Assembly: GCF_019393635.1 (NCBI RefSeq)
Contig: NC_057864.1
Location: 468,952,617-469,016,616, forward strand
DNA from: Dromiciops gliroides
Lineage: Eukaryota > Chordata > Mammalia > Microbiotheria > Microbiotheriidae
Length of the DNA stretch: 64,000 nt
Direction of reading: 5' to 3'
Shown here in pieces: positions 1-25,425 of the stretch. The notes below the pieces were generated by a model, which saw only the letters and a list, made by a program, of their open reading frames with translations, was not told the origin of the DNA and searched no databases. The number at the start of each line of letters is the position of its first letter. Within the stretch, counting starts at the first letter, position 1. The position numbers were made by a program, and so were the translations under genes.

Positions 1-340
1 CCTACTCCAGTAAACCCTTCGTGCTTCCCGAGGCCACCTCTGGATATGCCTGGCCCAGGCCTCGGCTCTGAATGAGGGACCAGTAACGTTCGCAAGCTGA
101 TTGAACTTCTGAAGCAAAACAAATGAGGAACCACAGTAATAATTATCTTAATAAAACCAAGGAGGCTCATGTCCCTAAAAGCTCACATGAAAGTTGGGAG
201 GGAAGGGGAGGACGTGAAATGATCTGGACCACAGACTGGGCTGAGGGGGAAGGCCGTGCAGCCCAAGGAGTTAGGCATGGGCTGCTTGGTCCAAGAAAGA
301 ACACTAGCCTCTAGGACCAGCTGTCTCAGGCTGCCTCTCT
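1..340. other. CENPV downstream flank
   Basis: No gene or recognisable young repeat is seen. In human the next gene on this side is PIGL, tail to tail with CENPV, but none of its coding sequence is visible here. Confidence 0.4.
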
Positions 341-505
341 GTAGGAAAAGTGAGTTGCTTTAATTTGTCCTGCTTCAGACATAACTGGAGAAGCCCCTTG
401 GGCTCCCAGAAACATGTGGCAGGCTCCATGGTTGGGCCAAGTCGCCTTGTCCCAGAGAGCCTCATTCTCACGGGCCAGGCCCGGCCGAGGCAGAAGGAGG
501 ACGGG
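340..505 (-). other. CENPV: CENPV 3' UTR
   Basis: Short 3' UTR running from the stop to just past an ATTAAA signal. The downstream end is estimated from the usual 10-30 base spacing to the cleavage site. Confidence 0.6.
359..364 (-). terminator. CENPV: CENPV poly(A) signal ATTAAA
   Basis: Reads ATTAAA on the minus strand about 140 bases after the CENPV stop. It is the only good signal close downstream. Confidence 0.6.
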
Positions 506-14760
<14,255 letters not shown>

Positions 14761-15470
14761 AGTGGTCTCTCTGTCCCAGGTCACTTGGTGATGAACGGGT
14801 CTGTGTCTATAGGGAGGTGGGGATGGAGTGGGGCGGGGATGGGGGTGGGGGGGAACCGGACGCACCAGGGCCACTGCATTTCTTTGACCACGCATTGAAG
14901 GCCGAGCTGCTCAGCAAGCCAAAGCTCTTCCTTCACGCTGGCGCCCCGGGCACCCACCGGGACAGCACTGGCCTGGGGGCCGCTAGAAGCCCCGGGTCCT
15001 GGCCTCTGACTCTATCTGTGTGACTCTGGACCAGTCATGTAACCTGCGCCCCAGCGAAGAGCTGCTCAGCAAGAGGGCAGAGATCCAGAGCTGAGGACCG
15101 AGTGTCCTGTAGGCTCCTAGGGCAAAGCTTCTTAAACAGTGGGTAGGGAGCCCATAATGGAATGTGAGGGTCCCGAAAAATCTGGCAACAAAGGTTATGT
15201 ATACCCATTTTATATACACCTGTATACCCAAGGTCGGGTAAAAATTTCTTGGGCAAAAAGGGGTCTCCGGTAGAAAAGTTGAAGAAGCCCTGTCCTTGGG
15301 TAAACCAGACTAATCCACGTGTGCTGAACCTGCTGGTGCTCACCCCTTTGGTAAATGGGCAAATGTTGAAAGCCTTCAAATGCTACCTTCTCTCAAGAAG
15401 ATTTCATACTTCTCTCAGTGAATTTAACAAAGATGGACTTGGTCTCAGTACATATCTGATCTCCTCACCT
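14761..15470. other. Upstream flank of CENPV
   Basis: GC content falls off here. A weak MIR-like fragment may sit at about 14995-15050. No gene is seen. Confidence 0.3.
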
Positions 15471-15471
15471 A

Positions 15472-15691
15472 GGGTGTTATTGTTCAGTCCTGTCTGGCTG
15501 GGTTTTTCTTGGCAAAGATACTGATCCTTCTCCAGCTCATTTGACAGATGAAGAAACTGAGGCAAACAAGGTTAAGTGACTTGGTCAGGGTCACACAGCT
15601 AGTATGTGTCTGAGGCCAGATTTAAACTCTGGAAAATGAGACTTCCTGACTCCAGGCCATGTACTTTATCCACTGCACCACCCAGCTTCCC
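15472..15691 (-). repeat. Long CORE-SINE (MAR1-like)
   Basis: Minus-strand copy with CTTCTCCAGCTCATTTGACA in the middle and a degraded head (CCACCCAGCTTCCC). Confidence 0.85.
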
Positions 15692-16180
15692 ACCTAAAAG
15701 TATACCTGTCTCTAGATTAACACCTTCCCCCCCCCCACCCAGCAACAGTGCCTTATGGGTATTTGTTAATATCTGAACTAATTGAAGTCATGCCAGATTT
15801 TACTGAAGCCCAAACCAAGCTTTATAAAAACACAAACCATCCCGTTTAAGCCTACCTACTTCCTAAGAATATTGGACAAAACCAGAACAACCAAATAACA
15901 CCCAAATCAATACTTCATTTAATTGAAGTTAATGAAAAATCCTCTTCAAATTTGGTCCTCTTTGAATAAACCGACAGAGGTTCTAAGAGATAGGAGATGA
16001 GGAAGGGATGCTTTCCAGGCATAAAATGCAAAGGCAATCGGGGTGGGAAATAGAAAGTTATGTTTGGGGAACGTAGAGTGCATGAAGGTAGAATCACATG
16101 AAATGAGTCTGGAGAGGCAGCCTAGAGTCAAGCATGAAGGACTTCCAGTTCCAAGCTCCCCCTTCTTTAGCTCTTTGGAT
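15692..16180. other. Intergenic, nothing recognised
   Basis: AT-rich single-copy-looking sequence with a C-run near 15728. No credible ORF. Confidence 0.3.
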
Positions 16181-16194
16181 CTCAGTTCTTTTAT

Positions 16195-16606
16195 TTATTT
16201 TTAAAAATATATTTATTTGAGGGGCAGCTAGGTGGCGCAGTGGATAGAGCACCAGCCCTGGAGTCAGGAGTACCTGAATTCAAATGCAGCCTCAGACACT
16301 TAACACTTACTAGCTGTGTGACCCTGACCAAGTCACTTAACCTCAATTGCCTCACTAAAAAAAAAAAAAAAGAAGAAGAAAAAAATATTTATTTGACTTT
16401 ATTCTCAACAATACACTTCCAATATAAGTTATTTGGTAATTGGAGCAAAGGTTGTGAGGATGGTCTTCTTTTATTTATGTATTTGTTTGTTTGTTTCTGC
16501 AGGGCAATGGTGGTTAAGTGACTTGCCCAGGGTCACACAGCTAGTAAGTATCAAGTGTCTGAGGCTGCATTTGAACTCAGGTCCTCCTGCGCCACCTAGC
16601 TGCCCC
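16195..16606 (-). repeat. CORE-SINE (WSINE1-like) with apparent 3' transduction
   Basis: SINE body 16500-16606 on the minus strand. The 14-base duplication CTCAGTTCTTTTAT lies at 16181-16194 and 16607-16620. Between the SINE's own tail and the left duplication is about 115 bases of non-SINE DNA plus a second A-rich end, as expected if transcription ran past the SINE before insertion. Confidence 0.65.
16221..16381 (+). repeat. CORE-SINE (WSINE1-like), nested
   Basis: Complete plus-strand copy inside the unit flanked by CTCAGTTCTTTTAT. It has its own imperfect duplication (AAATATATTTATTTGA / AAATATTTATTTGA). Confidence 0.88.
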
Positions 16607-16724
16607 CTCAGTTCTTTTATAGGTAAAATGACAATGTTGAATTAGATGAGCTCTAATTCTAAATCCTTTGGTGCTTCTCCTCCCATACCTTCTCTTTCTC
16701 CTGATCTTCCTCCCCCTCCTATTC

Positions 16725-17340
16725 ACAGAATCACCTATTGGAAGGGACCTCAGGGGCTGAGCTAGTCCATTCTGTAGCTGAAAATAATCTGTCTATAATA
16801 TCATAGACAAATACTCTTCCCATCTTCCTTTGATGGTCTCCTATGGGAGGGAACCCATTTCCTCCTCTCAAGGAAGTGAATAGAGCTCTACTGATTGGAA
16901 AGGGCCAAGACGGGCCTTTCTGCAGCATTTATCTTTTACTACTAGGTCTTCATCTGGGCCAAACAGAATGAATCTAAACCCTTTTCCAGGCAGCGGCCCT
17001 TCGAACACCTTGACTGCTATTTTTCAGTTGATCTTCATAAAGTTTTTGAGGTCACTAACCATCCTGGGTCACCTCCCTTCTGGGCAAACTCCACCTCGTC
17101 AATGTCCTTCCTAAAATACGGTGCCCTTCACCTACCACAATATTCTAGCTGTGGCCTTATTAAGACATAGTTCAGTGGGACACTCGTCTCTCTCTTCCTG
17201 TTGCACTGTGCTTTTCTTAATGCAACCTAAGATTGTATTTGCTTTTCTGGGTGCCATGATGTAAATCTTCATTCCAACTCAGCCACCCACAAGGAGATAG
17301 CTCACAAAATCTCTATAATCTTGAGCTCAGAAACTCCTCT
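16725..17340. repeat. CR1/L3-family LINE remnant
   Basis: Phrases typical of CR1/L3: CAGAATCACCTATTGGAAGG, TCCTTCCTAAAATACGGTGC, TTCTAGCTGTGGCC and TTAATGCAACCTAAGATTGT. Old and without a usable ORF. Confidence 0.6.
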
Positions 17341-17355
17341 CTCTGATAATAATCT

Positions 17356-17522
17356 AGGCAGCTAGGTGGCAGTAGCGGATAGAGCGCTGGTCCTGAAATC
17401 AGGAAGACCTGAGTTCAAATTTGATCTCAGACAATTACTATCTAATCCAAGGCAAATCGCTTTAAAACCTCTCTTTGTCTCAGTTTTCTCAACTGTAATA
17501 CAGGGAAATAAAAATACCTTCC
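17356..17522 (+). repeat. Diverged CORE-SINE
   Basis: Head GGCAGCTAGGTGGCAGTAG, a damaged CORE (ACTATCTAATCCAAGGCAAA) and a TCAGTTTTCTCAACTGTAAT tail of long-SINE or MIR type. Confidence 0.6.
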
Positions 17523-17524
17523 TC

Positions 17525-17600
17525 GGGGCAGCTAGGTGGCACAGTAGAGAATCCTAGAGAATTGCCCCACCCCTCCAAAAAAATAATAATAAAATAAAAA
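17525..17600 (+). repeat. Internally deleted CORE-SINE
   Basis: Only the first 20 or so bases of the head and an A-rich tail remain. The middle is replaced by a 20-base stretch that recurs at 17875-17894. Confidence 0.6.
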
Positions 17601-18081
17601 ATACAATTTAAAAATAAATTTTTCATTTATTTATTTGTAACATTCTTTTTGAAAAATTGAGTTCCAAATTCTCTCCTTCCCTCCCACCCCTCCCCCATCT
17701 ACTGAGAAGGCAAGCAATATATCAATTATACATATAAACCATGCAAAGCATATATCTCTATTAGCTATATCACAAAAAGCAAGAAAAATAAAATGAAAAA
17801 TTATACTTTAATTTGTGCTCAGAGTTCATCAATTTTTTTTTTTTCTGAAAGGGAGGTAGCATTTTTTGGTCATTAGTAGAGAATCCTAGAGAATCAACTA
17901 AAACACATGTATAATCTTCCCATATAGGAATGTAAAGAGTTTGACCTTATTGAGTTTCTTATGATTTCGCCTTCATGTTTATCTTTTTTATGGTTCTCTT
18001 GAGTCTTGTGTTTGAATGTTCCATGTTCTATTCAGCTCTGGTCTTTTTTTCATGCAAGCTTAAAAGTCCTCTGTTTCATGA
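17600..18081 (-). repeat. L1 pieces, antisense
   Basis: 17600-17874 resembles the antisense L1 3' end. 17905-18081 resembles an antisense L1 5' segment and is repeated, diverged, at 22267-22440. Confidence 0.6.
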
Positions 18082-18884
18082 AATAACAACTTCAGCAAAG
18101 TTTCAGGATATAAATAAAATAAATCCACATAAATCATCAGCATTTTTATATATTATCAACAAAATAACTGTAGAAAATATAAAATACTTGGGGTCCACCT
18201 GTCAAGACAAACCCAGAAATTATATAAACACAATTATACAAATAAAGTCATATCTAAACAATTGGAGACATATTAATTACTCATCCATAGGCCAAGTAAA
18301 TATAAAGAAAATGACAATTCTGCCTAAAGGAATTTACTTATTCAGTTTCATACCAATCAAACTACCAAAAAATTATTTTATAAGGATAGAGCTAGAAAAA
18401 ATAATAATGAAATTCATCAGGAAAAACAAAAAGTCAAGCGTATCAAGGGAATCAATGGAAAAAAAAGATGAAGGTAGTCTAGCAGTATCAGATCTAAAAC
18501 TATATTGCAAAGTGGTCATCATCAAAACAATCTGGCACTGGCTAAGAAATAAGAGTGGTGGATTAGTGGCATAAATTAGGTACTCAATATGCAGTAGTAA
18601 ATGACCATAATAATCTAGCGTTTGATAAACTCAAAGGTCTAAGCTTTTGGGACAAGAACTCACTATTTGATCAAAATTGCTAGGGACACTGAAAGGCAGT
18701 TTGAAACTAGGTAGAGACCAACATCTAAATTGTTTACCAAGATAAGGTCGAAATAGGTGCATGACTTAGATATAAAGAGTGATTATGGAATATCTTACCT
18801 GTCAGATGGATAGATAAAGGAGGAATGTAGGAGCAAACAAGAGATAGATAGCATTATGGGAAGCAAAATGGATAATTTTAACTT

Positions 18885-19142
18885 GTTTAGTCATTTTTCA
18901 GACATGGCCAACTCTTTGTAACGCCCTCCCACCCCCACTGCCCCAACCCACTCCTGGGGTTTTCTTGGTTAAAGATACTGGAGTGGTTTGCCATTTTCTT
19001 TTCTAGCTGATTTTACAGATGAGAAAACAGAGGTAAACAGGGTTAAGTGACTTGCCCAGGGTCATGCAGCTAGTAAGTGTTTGGGGAGAGATTTGAACTC
19101 AGGTCTTTCTGACTCTGGACCCATTGTGTTACCTAGCTGCCT
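18885..19142 (-). repeat. Long CORE-SINE (MAR1-like) in L1
   Basis: Full minus-strand copy with a C-rich expansion near 18925 and TGGAGTGGTTTGCCATTTTC. Inserted in the sense L1. Confidence 0.85.
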
Positions 19143-19290
19143 AGTTTTGATTACATTAAATTAAAAGGGTTTGCACAAACAAAACCAATGCAGCCAAGAT
19201 TAGAAGGAAAGAAAAAAACTGGGGGAGGGGGGGTGGGGAAGAGACATAGCAAGCTTCTCTGATAAAGGTCTCATCTCTCAAATATATAGG

Positions 19291-20206
19291 TGTATGATAT
19301 GATTATGGATTTGAGTCAGATTAAACTCTGAGGATGGGGTCTGGAAGGTACCCAGCCCTGCCCCAGTATAGTTCGTTTAGAAGTTTATTGCTTGTCAAAT
19401 TCTCACTGTCTCCTTTAAGTTTTATTGCCAATTAACAGTATTTTTACTTCTGCTCAGTCTCCCCACTTGTCAGCTACGTATTAGTTTTGTCTGCAATCCA
19501 TCATGTGTCAGAGCCCCAGTCAGTGGGTCAGGGAGTTAGCCCACCAATTCAATACTTGGGACTCAAGAAGAAAGGACAGGGCTCCGCACAGGATGCAGCA
19601 ATTAAGTTGAGACCAGATGTTAAGTGACATGTCTCTTTTTCTCAGAGCAGAATCCCCTTGGCCCTGGGGTCCCAACAATGGATTATTCTTTTCTTCCCAA
19701 CATAGCCAAAGATAAATTTTAACCCTGTCATCCTTCTAGAATTAACACAACTACAGAACAATGCTGAAGCACCTGAGTGACTCTTCCTGTTATTCAGGTT
19801 GAATATCTTTAGAGACAGGGGCCGGGAGAGGGGAGTCAGTGGGAACTGTGAGATCTGAAACATCTGTCTGTCACTCCCCTGTTCCCTCTTCCTTCGGTTT
19901 GACCTTGTTCCCCCTCCCCTTTTCCCCCTTGTTCCTGGAACACGTATGCATGTCTCCATACATTGATCACGAGCTAAATGCACCCTGGGTGAGACAGGAT
20001 TGGATGTTAGATTGTGAGCTCGACCTAGTGTACGTGGGGACTTCCCCTCTGACCAACATTCCTATAAAAGGTCAAGGCATGTATTAGCTGGCGAGGCTCA
20101 GGCATTGAGCTTGCCCATTCCTATGGGAATGTAATAAATCTGTCTCTGCTTGACTTGGTGGTTTCCTCGAGTTATTTGGGTAAACTGAGGCAGTTTGCTC
20201 CATACA
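19291..20206 (+). mobile_element. Solo LTR, ERV1-like, copy 1
   Basis: 916-base LTR fossil, TG..CA ended (TGTATGA...CATACA). Has a TATA-like CCTATAAAAG near 20049 and an AATAAA near 20130. The 4-base duplication TAGG at 19287-19290 and 20207-20210 suits an ERV1-type element. It sits in an L1, so it is younger than that L1. By eye roughly nine in ten bases match copy 3. Confidence 0.85.
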
Positions 20207-21783
20207 TAGGGAACTGAACCAAATTTATAAAACTAAGAACCATTGCCCAGTTGATAAATGGTCAAGGATATGAATAGGCAGTTTTCAGAAAAAGAAATCA
20301 AAGCTATCTATAGTCATATGAAATACAAAGTATAGAGAAATGCAAAGTAAAACAGCTCTGAGGTACTACTTAATACATACTCATCAGACTGGGTAATATG
20401 ACAGAAAAGGGAAATGACAAATGTTGGAGGAGATATGGAAAAATTGGGACACTAATGCATTGTCAGTAGAGTAGTGAACTGATCCAACTGTTCTGGAGAA
20501 CAATTTGGAAATATGCTCAAAGAGTTATAAAACTGGGCATGCCCTTTTAACCCAGTAATACCACTCCTAGGTCTGTATCCCAAAGAGATCAAAGAAAGGA
20601 GAAAAGGACCTATATGTTAAAAATATTTATAGCAGCTCTTTTTGTAGTAGCAAATAATTGGAAATTGAAGGGATGCCCATCATCAATTGGGGAATGCCTA
20701 AACAAGTTGTGATATATGATTATAATGGAATACTATTGTGCTATAAGAAATGATGAGGGTGATGTATTCAGAAAAACTTGGGAAGACTTACATGAACTGA
20801 TGCAAAGTGAAGTGAGCAGAGCCAGGAGAACATTATACACAGTAATAGTAATGTTGTATGATGCTCAACTGTGAATAGCTTAGCTATTTTCAGCAATACA
20901 AAGATCTAAGACTATTCCACAGGACTTACAATGAGAAATACTATCTACCGCAGAGAAAGAACTGATGGAGTCTGAATGTAAATTGAATCATTCTTTTTTT
21001 TTTTAACTTTCCTTATTTTTCTTGGTGTTTTTTTTTTTGTCTATGTTTTCTTCACAGCTTGGCTAATATGGAAATATGTTTTGCATGACTGTCTATTTTT
21101 AATATATATCAAATTGCTTGCCTTCTCATTGAGAGGTAATGGAAGGGAGAGGGAGAGACATAATTTGGAATCAAAAATATTTAAAAGATTTTAAAAATTG
21201 TTTTTACATGTAATTGGAAAAAGTAATAAAATTGTCTAGACTTTTAAAAAAGAGAAACTTTTGGTAAATTTTTTATATTACTTCATTGTCTATGCCACCT
21301 TTTTTTATATGTTTTTATATGTTTGCTTTACAGAATATAATTTCCCTGATTATCTCTTTTAATTAGGTCTTTTTTTTTGCTTTTGCTTTGTTCTAGATCA
21401 TATTGGTACTCCTTTTTACTTTAGCTGAAGCATTCTTTACATTCTGCTCTAGCACCTTATTTTAATTCTATATGTATGTCTTTCTGTTTTAAGTGGGTCT
21501 CTTTCAAACAACGCATTATTGAATTCTTGTTTCTAATCCATTCTGATATCCACTTTTGTTTTAGGGATGAGCTCATCCCATTCGCATTCACAATTATGAA
21601 TAGGAACTATGTGTTTCTCTCCATCCCATTTTCTTCTCTTTATCCTTTTTTTTTAATCCTGTCTCTCCAGAAAAGTCTGTTTTGCTTCATTAATCAGCCC
21701 TTCCTTTTATCATTCCCTCCACCCCATTCCTGCCTTTCTCTTATTTCCCAGTAGGGCAAGATAGATGTCTATACCCAACAGAA

Positions 21784-21811
21784 TGTGTGTGTGTGTGTGT
21801 GTGTGTGTGTT
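21784..21811. repeat. (TG)n microsatellite
   Basis: About fourteen TG units within the antisense L1. Confidence 0.9.
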
Positions 21812-22036
21812 CATGTGTTCTTCCTTCTTTGAATCAATTCCAATAAGAGTAAGATGCAAATATTGCCTGCCATCCTCCTTCCCCCAGCACCTCCCCACCA
21901 ATTTTGCTTTCCACTGTAAAAGCTCTTCCTTGTGTACCTCTTTTGTGAGAAAAATTTCCCTATTCTGCCTCTCCTTTTCCCCTTCTTCCAGTGCATCCCT
22001 TTCTTACCTCTTAATTTTTTTTTTAAGATTATCCCA

Positions 22037-22180
22037 GGGCAGCTAGGAGGCACAGTGGATAGAGCACCAGCCCTGGATCCAGGAGGACCTGAGTTCAAAT
22101 CCAGCCTCAGACACCTGACACTCACTAGCTGTGTGACCCTGGGCAAGTCACTTCACCCTCATTGCCCTGCCCCCCCCCCA
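22037..22180 (+). repeat. CORE-SINE (WSINE1-like)
   Basis: Complete copy ending in a C-run rather than A. Perfect duplication AAGATTATCCCA at 22025-22036 and 22181-22192. Confidence 0.92.
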
Positions 22181-22952
22181 AAGATTATCCCATTAACTCA
22201 TATCCATGGCCTCTGTCAATATAAACTTCTAACTTCCCTAATAATGATAAAGATTTTAGGTATTAAATGTATCATCGTCCAATATAGGAATGTAAAGAGT
22301 TTGACCTTATTGAATTTCTTATGATTTTTCATTCATGTTTATCTTTTTAATGCTTCTCTTGAGTATTATGTTTGAATGTCAGATGTTCTATTCAGTTCTG
22401 GTCTTTTTATAAGGAATACTTAAAAGTCCTCTGTTTCATGAAATATCCATTTCCCCCCTGAAGGATTACACTATTGCTGGATAGGTTATTCTTGGTTGTA
22501 ACCATAACTCCTTTGTCTTCCATAATATCATATTCCAAGCCCTTCAGTCTTTTAATGCAGATAAATCTTGTGTGATCCTGACTCCACGATATTTAAATTG
22601 TTTCTTTCTGGATGCCTGAAATATTTTCTCCCTGACCTAGGAGCTCATGATTTTGGCTATAATATTTCTAGCAGTTTTCATTTTGGGATCTCTTTCAAGA
22701 GAGGATCAGTATATTCTTTCAGTTTCTATTTTGCCCTCTGGATCTAAAATATAAGAACAGTTTTCCTTTATAAGTTCTAGAATTATGATGTCTCATCTCC
22801 TTCTTTTACCATGGCTTTCAGGTAATTTAATAATTCTTAAATTATCTCTCCTCAATCTATTTTCCAGGTCAGTCTTTTTTTTTTCTTCTGATGAAATATT
22901 TTACATTTTCTTCTATTTTTTCATTCTTTTGACTTTGTTTTATTGTTTCTTT

Positions 22953-22980
22953 TTTGTTTGTTTGTTTGTTTGTTTGTTTT
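22953..22980. repeat. (TTTG)n microsatellite
   Basis: Seven TTTG units in the antisense L1. Confidence 0.85.
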
Positions 22981-23721
22981 ATTGTTTCTTGATGCCTCCT
23001 CGAGTTGTTACCTTCCACTTGTCCAATTCTAATTTTTGAGGAATTATATTCTTCAGTGAGCTTTTTAAACCTCTTTTTCTATTTGGCCAATTCTGGTTTT
23101 TTAAGGAGCTATTTTCTTCAGTAAATTTTTTGCCTGTTTTTACCACTAGGTCAATTCTGGTTTTTAAGGTATTGTTTTCTTCAGTATTTTTTTTTTGGTC
23201 TCATTTACCAAGCTGTTAAGTTTTTTCATACTTATCTTGCATTACCCTCACTTCTTTTCCCATTTTCCCCCTCTACCTTTCTTATCTCTTTCCTTAATTC
23301 TTCCAGGGATTCTTGTTGGGCTTGTATCCAATTAGCATTTTTGGAGGATTGTTATCTAGTTATACTTGGGAAATTAACTTTTTTGAACCCATGTAAAACC
23401 CTACATTTATTCCTATCAGTTTTCATCTTCAGGCCATGATAATTAGCTCTAAAAACACCTAATTTTCTATCCAGTTCCATGTTTATCCATTTTGTCTACA
23501 ACATGTGAAACTTGGTGAAGTGCATGACTAAAATTCTAAGTATGTTCTACCTACAGCAGCAGTCACCTCAATTATTTAGGTTAGACAGGCACGACTTCTT
23601 AGATGCTGATAGTTCTGCTTCCCTTTCAAAAATACTACAAATCATCACTTTTAACTGAGCTAGAACTTTGCCAGGAATAAATGTCATATTTGCCAGCTTT
23701 TTCCATCTTCTCTTTTGTTCC

Positions 23722-24663
23722 TGTTTGGGGCAAACTGCCTCAGTTTACCCAAATAACTCGAGGAGACCACCAAGTCAAGCAGAGACAGATTTATTACATT
23801 CCCTTGGGAATGGGCAAACTCAATGACTGAGTCGCAAAAGCTAATACATGCCTTGACCTTTTATAGGAATGTTGGTCAGAGAGGAAGTCCCCATGCACAC
23901 TAGGGCAAGCTCACAATCTAACATCCAATCCTGTCTCACCCAGGGTGTGTGTTTAGCTCGTGATCAATGTACGGAGACATGCATACGTGTTCCAGGAACA
24001 AGGGGGAAAAGGGGAGGGGGAACAAGGTCAAACCGAAGGAAGAGGAAACAGGGGAGTGACAGATGTTTCAGATCTCACAGTTCCCACTGACTCCCCTCTC
24101 CCAGCCCCATCTCTAAAGATATTCAACTTGAATAACAGGAAGAGTCACTCAGGTGTTTCAGCCTTGTTTTGTAGTCGTGTTAATTTTAGAAGGATGACAG
24201 GGTTAAAATTTATCTTCAGCTATGTTGGGAAATCAAAGAAATAGAATAAAGAATAACAGAATAATCCAGTGTTGGGACCCTAGGGTCAAGGGGATTCTGC
24301 TCTGAGAAAAAGAGACATGTCACTAAACATCTGGTCTCAACTTAATTGCCACATCCTGTGCGGAGCCCCATCCTTTCTTCTTGAGTCCCAAGTATTGAAT
24401 TGGTGAGCGAACGCCCCGACCCACTCAACTGGGACTGGGGTTCTGACACATGATGGATTGCAGACAAAACTAATACGTAGCTGACAAGTGGGGAGACTGA
24501 GCAGAAGTAAAAATACTGTTAATTGGCAATAAAACTTAAAGGAGACAGTGAGAATTTGACAAGCAATAAACTTTTAAACTAACTATACTGGGGAGGGGTT
24601 AGGTATCTTCCAGACCCCATCCTCAGAGTTTAATCTGACTCAAATCCATAATCATCTCATACA
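23722..24663 (-). mobile_element. LTR, ERV1-like, copy 2
   Basis: Same LTR family as copy 1 in reverse orientation, about 942 bases with TG..CA ends. A purine-rich tract (GGAGAAGGGAA on the minus strand) adjoins its start, so it may be the 3' LTR of a partly kept element. TTCC on both sides could instead be a 4-base duplication of a solo LTR. Confidence 0.8.
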
Positions 24664-25035
24664 TTCCCTTCTCCAGTTCTGAATTACACTTCCCAATCTT
24701 CAGAATTTTTCACAGATTCCTGACAGCAGGTCAGTAATGGCATCAGCAGATTCCTCTTGTTCTTTGGGACCTCATGACTGTCATTGATAGAGGCTGGGCT
24801 GTGTTCTTTGTATGGATGAATTTCTCAGCCTGCATTCCTGGAGAGCCCAAGGAGAATCTCACCCACCAGCCACAAGAATGGAGGATAAATAAGTTGGCAG
24901 GATGATTAAAAAGAAAATAGTAGGGTTTTTCTACACCTGTTTAGGGAGCCACACTCTGCAAAGTGACTCTCCAAACAAAGGATTAGCCTTGCTTTAGGTA
25001 GGGCTTTTGCCTCAATGCTTAGCTTCTTCTGCATA

Positions 25036-25258
25036 GGTTTCAGTCAGTCATTTTTTTCTGTTGTGTCCAAATCTTTATGACCCCATTTGGGGTTTTCCTT
25101 GGCACAGATACTGGAGTTGTTCACCATTTCTTTCTCCAGCTCACTTGACAGATGAGGGAACTGAAGCCAACAGGGTTCAGTGACTTGTCCAGGGTCACAC
25201 AGCTAGTGAGTCTTCCTGACTCCAGGCCCAGCTCTGTACACTACGGTTACCTAACTTC
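25036..25258 (-). repeat. Long CORE-SINE (MAR1-like)
   Basis: Minus-strand copy with ACCCCATTTGGGGTTTTCC, a shortened CORE and a decayed head. Confidence 0.8.
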
Positions 25259-25285
25259 CCTTAACCTGTAGAAGTTACACAGTCA

Positions 25286-25425
25286 GATAGAGCACCAGCC
25301 CTGGATTCAGGAGGACCTGAGTTCAAATTTGGCCTCAGACAATTGACACTGATTAGCTGTGTGACCCTGGGTAAGTCACTTAACCCCAATTGCATCAACA
25401 ACAAAAAAAAAAGAAAGAAAGAAAA
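25286..25425 (+). repeat. CORE-SINE (WSINE1-like), 5' truncated
   Basis: Starts inside the head at AGATAGAGCACC. The perfect 16-base duplication AGAAGTTACACAGTCA (25270-25285 and 25426-25441) shows the truncation is original. Confidence 0.9.

Larger units (their letters stand above)
18082..21245 (+). repeat. L1 fragment, ORF2 end to poly(A), interrupted
   Basis: Sense L1. The decayed ORF2 C-terminal region at about 18085-18560 still reads NIKKMTILPKGIYLF, IPIKLPKNYF and LAVSDLKLYCK. It is split by a SINE (18885-19142) and a solo LTR (19291-20206). The 3' end resumes at 20211, with GAACAATTTGGAAATATGC and TACCACTCCTAGG, and reaches an A-rich end near 21240. The intact L1 around each insertion gives the insertion order. 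Confidence 0.85.
21246..23500 (-). repeat. L1 5' half, antisense
   Basis: Antisense marsupial L1, from the start of ORF2 (AAGTGGGTCTCTTTCAAAC, ATCCATTCTGATATCCAC) into the ORF1/5' region (GAAGGATTACACTATTGCTG, ATTTTCCAGGTCAGTC). Interrupted by the SINE at 22037-22180. No usable ORF. Confidence 0.65.

Noticed and set aside
17975-18574. 199-codon open frame
   Set aside because: It runs from antisense L1 into decayed L1 ORF2 end sequence. It is a LINE remnant and not a host gene.
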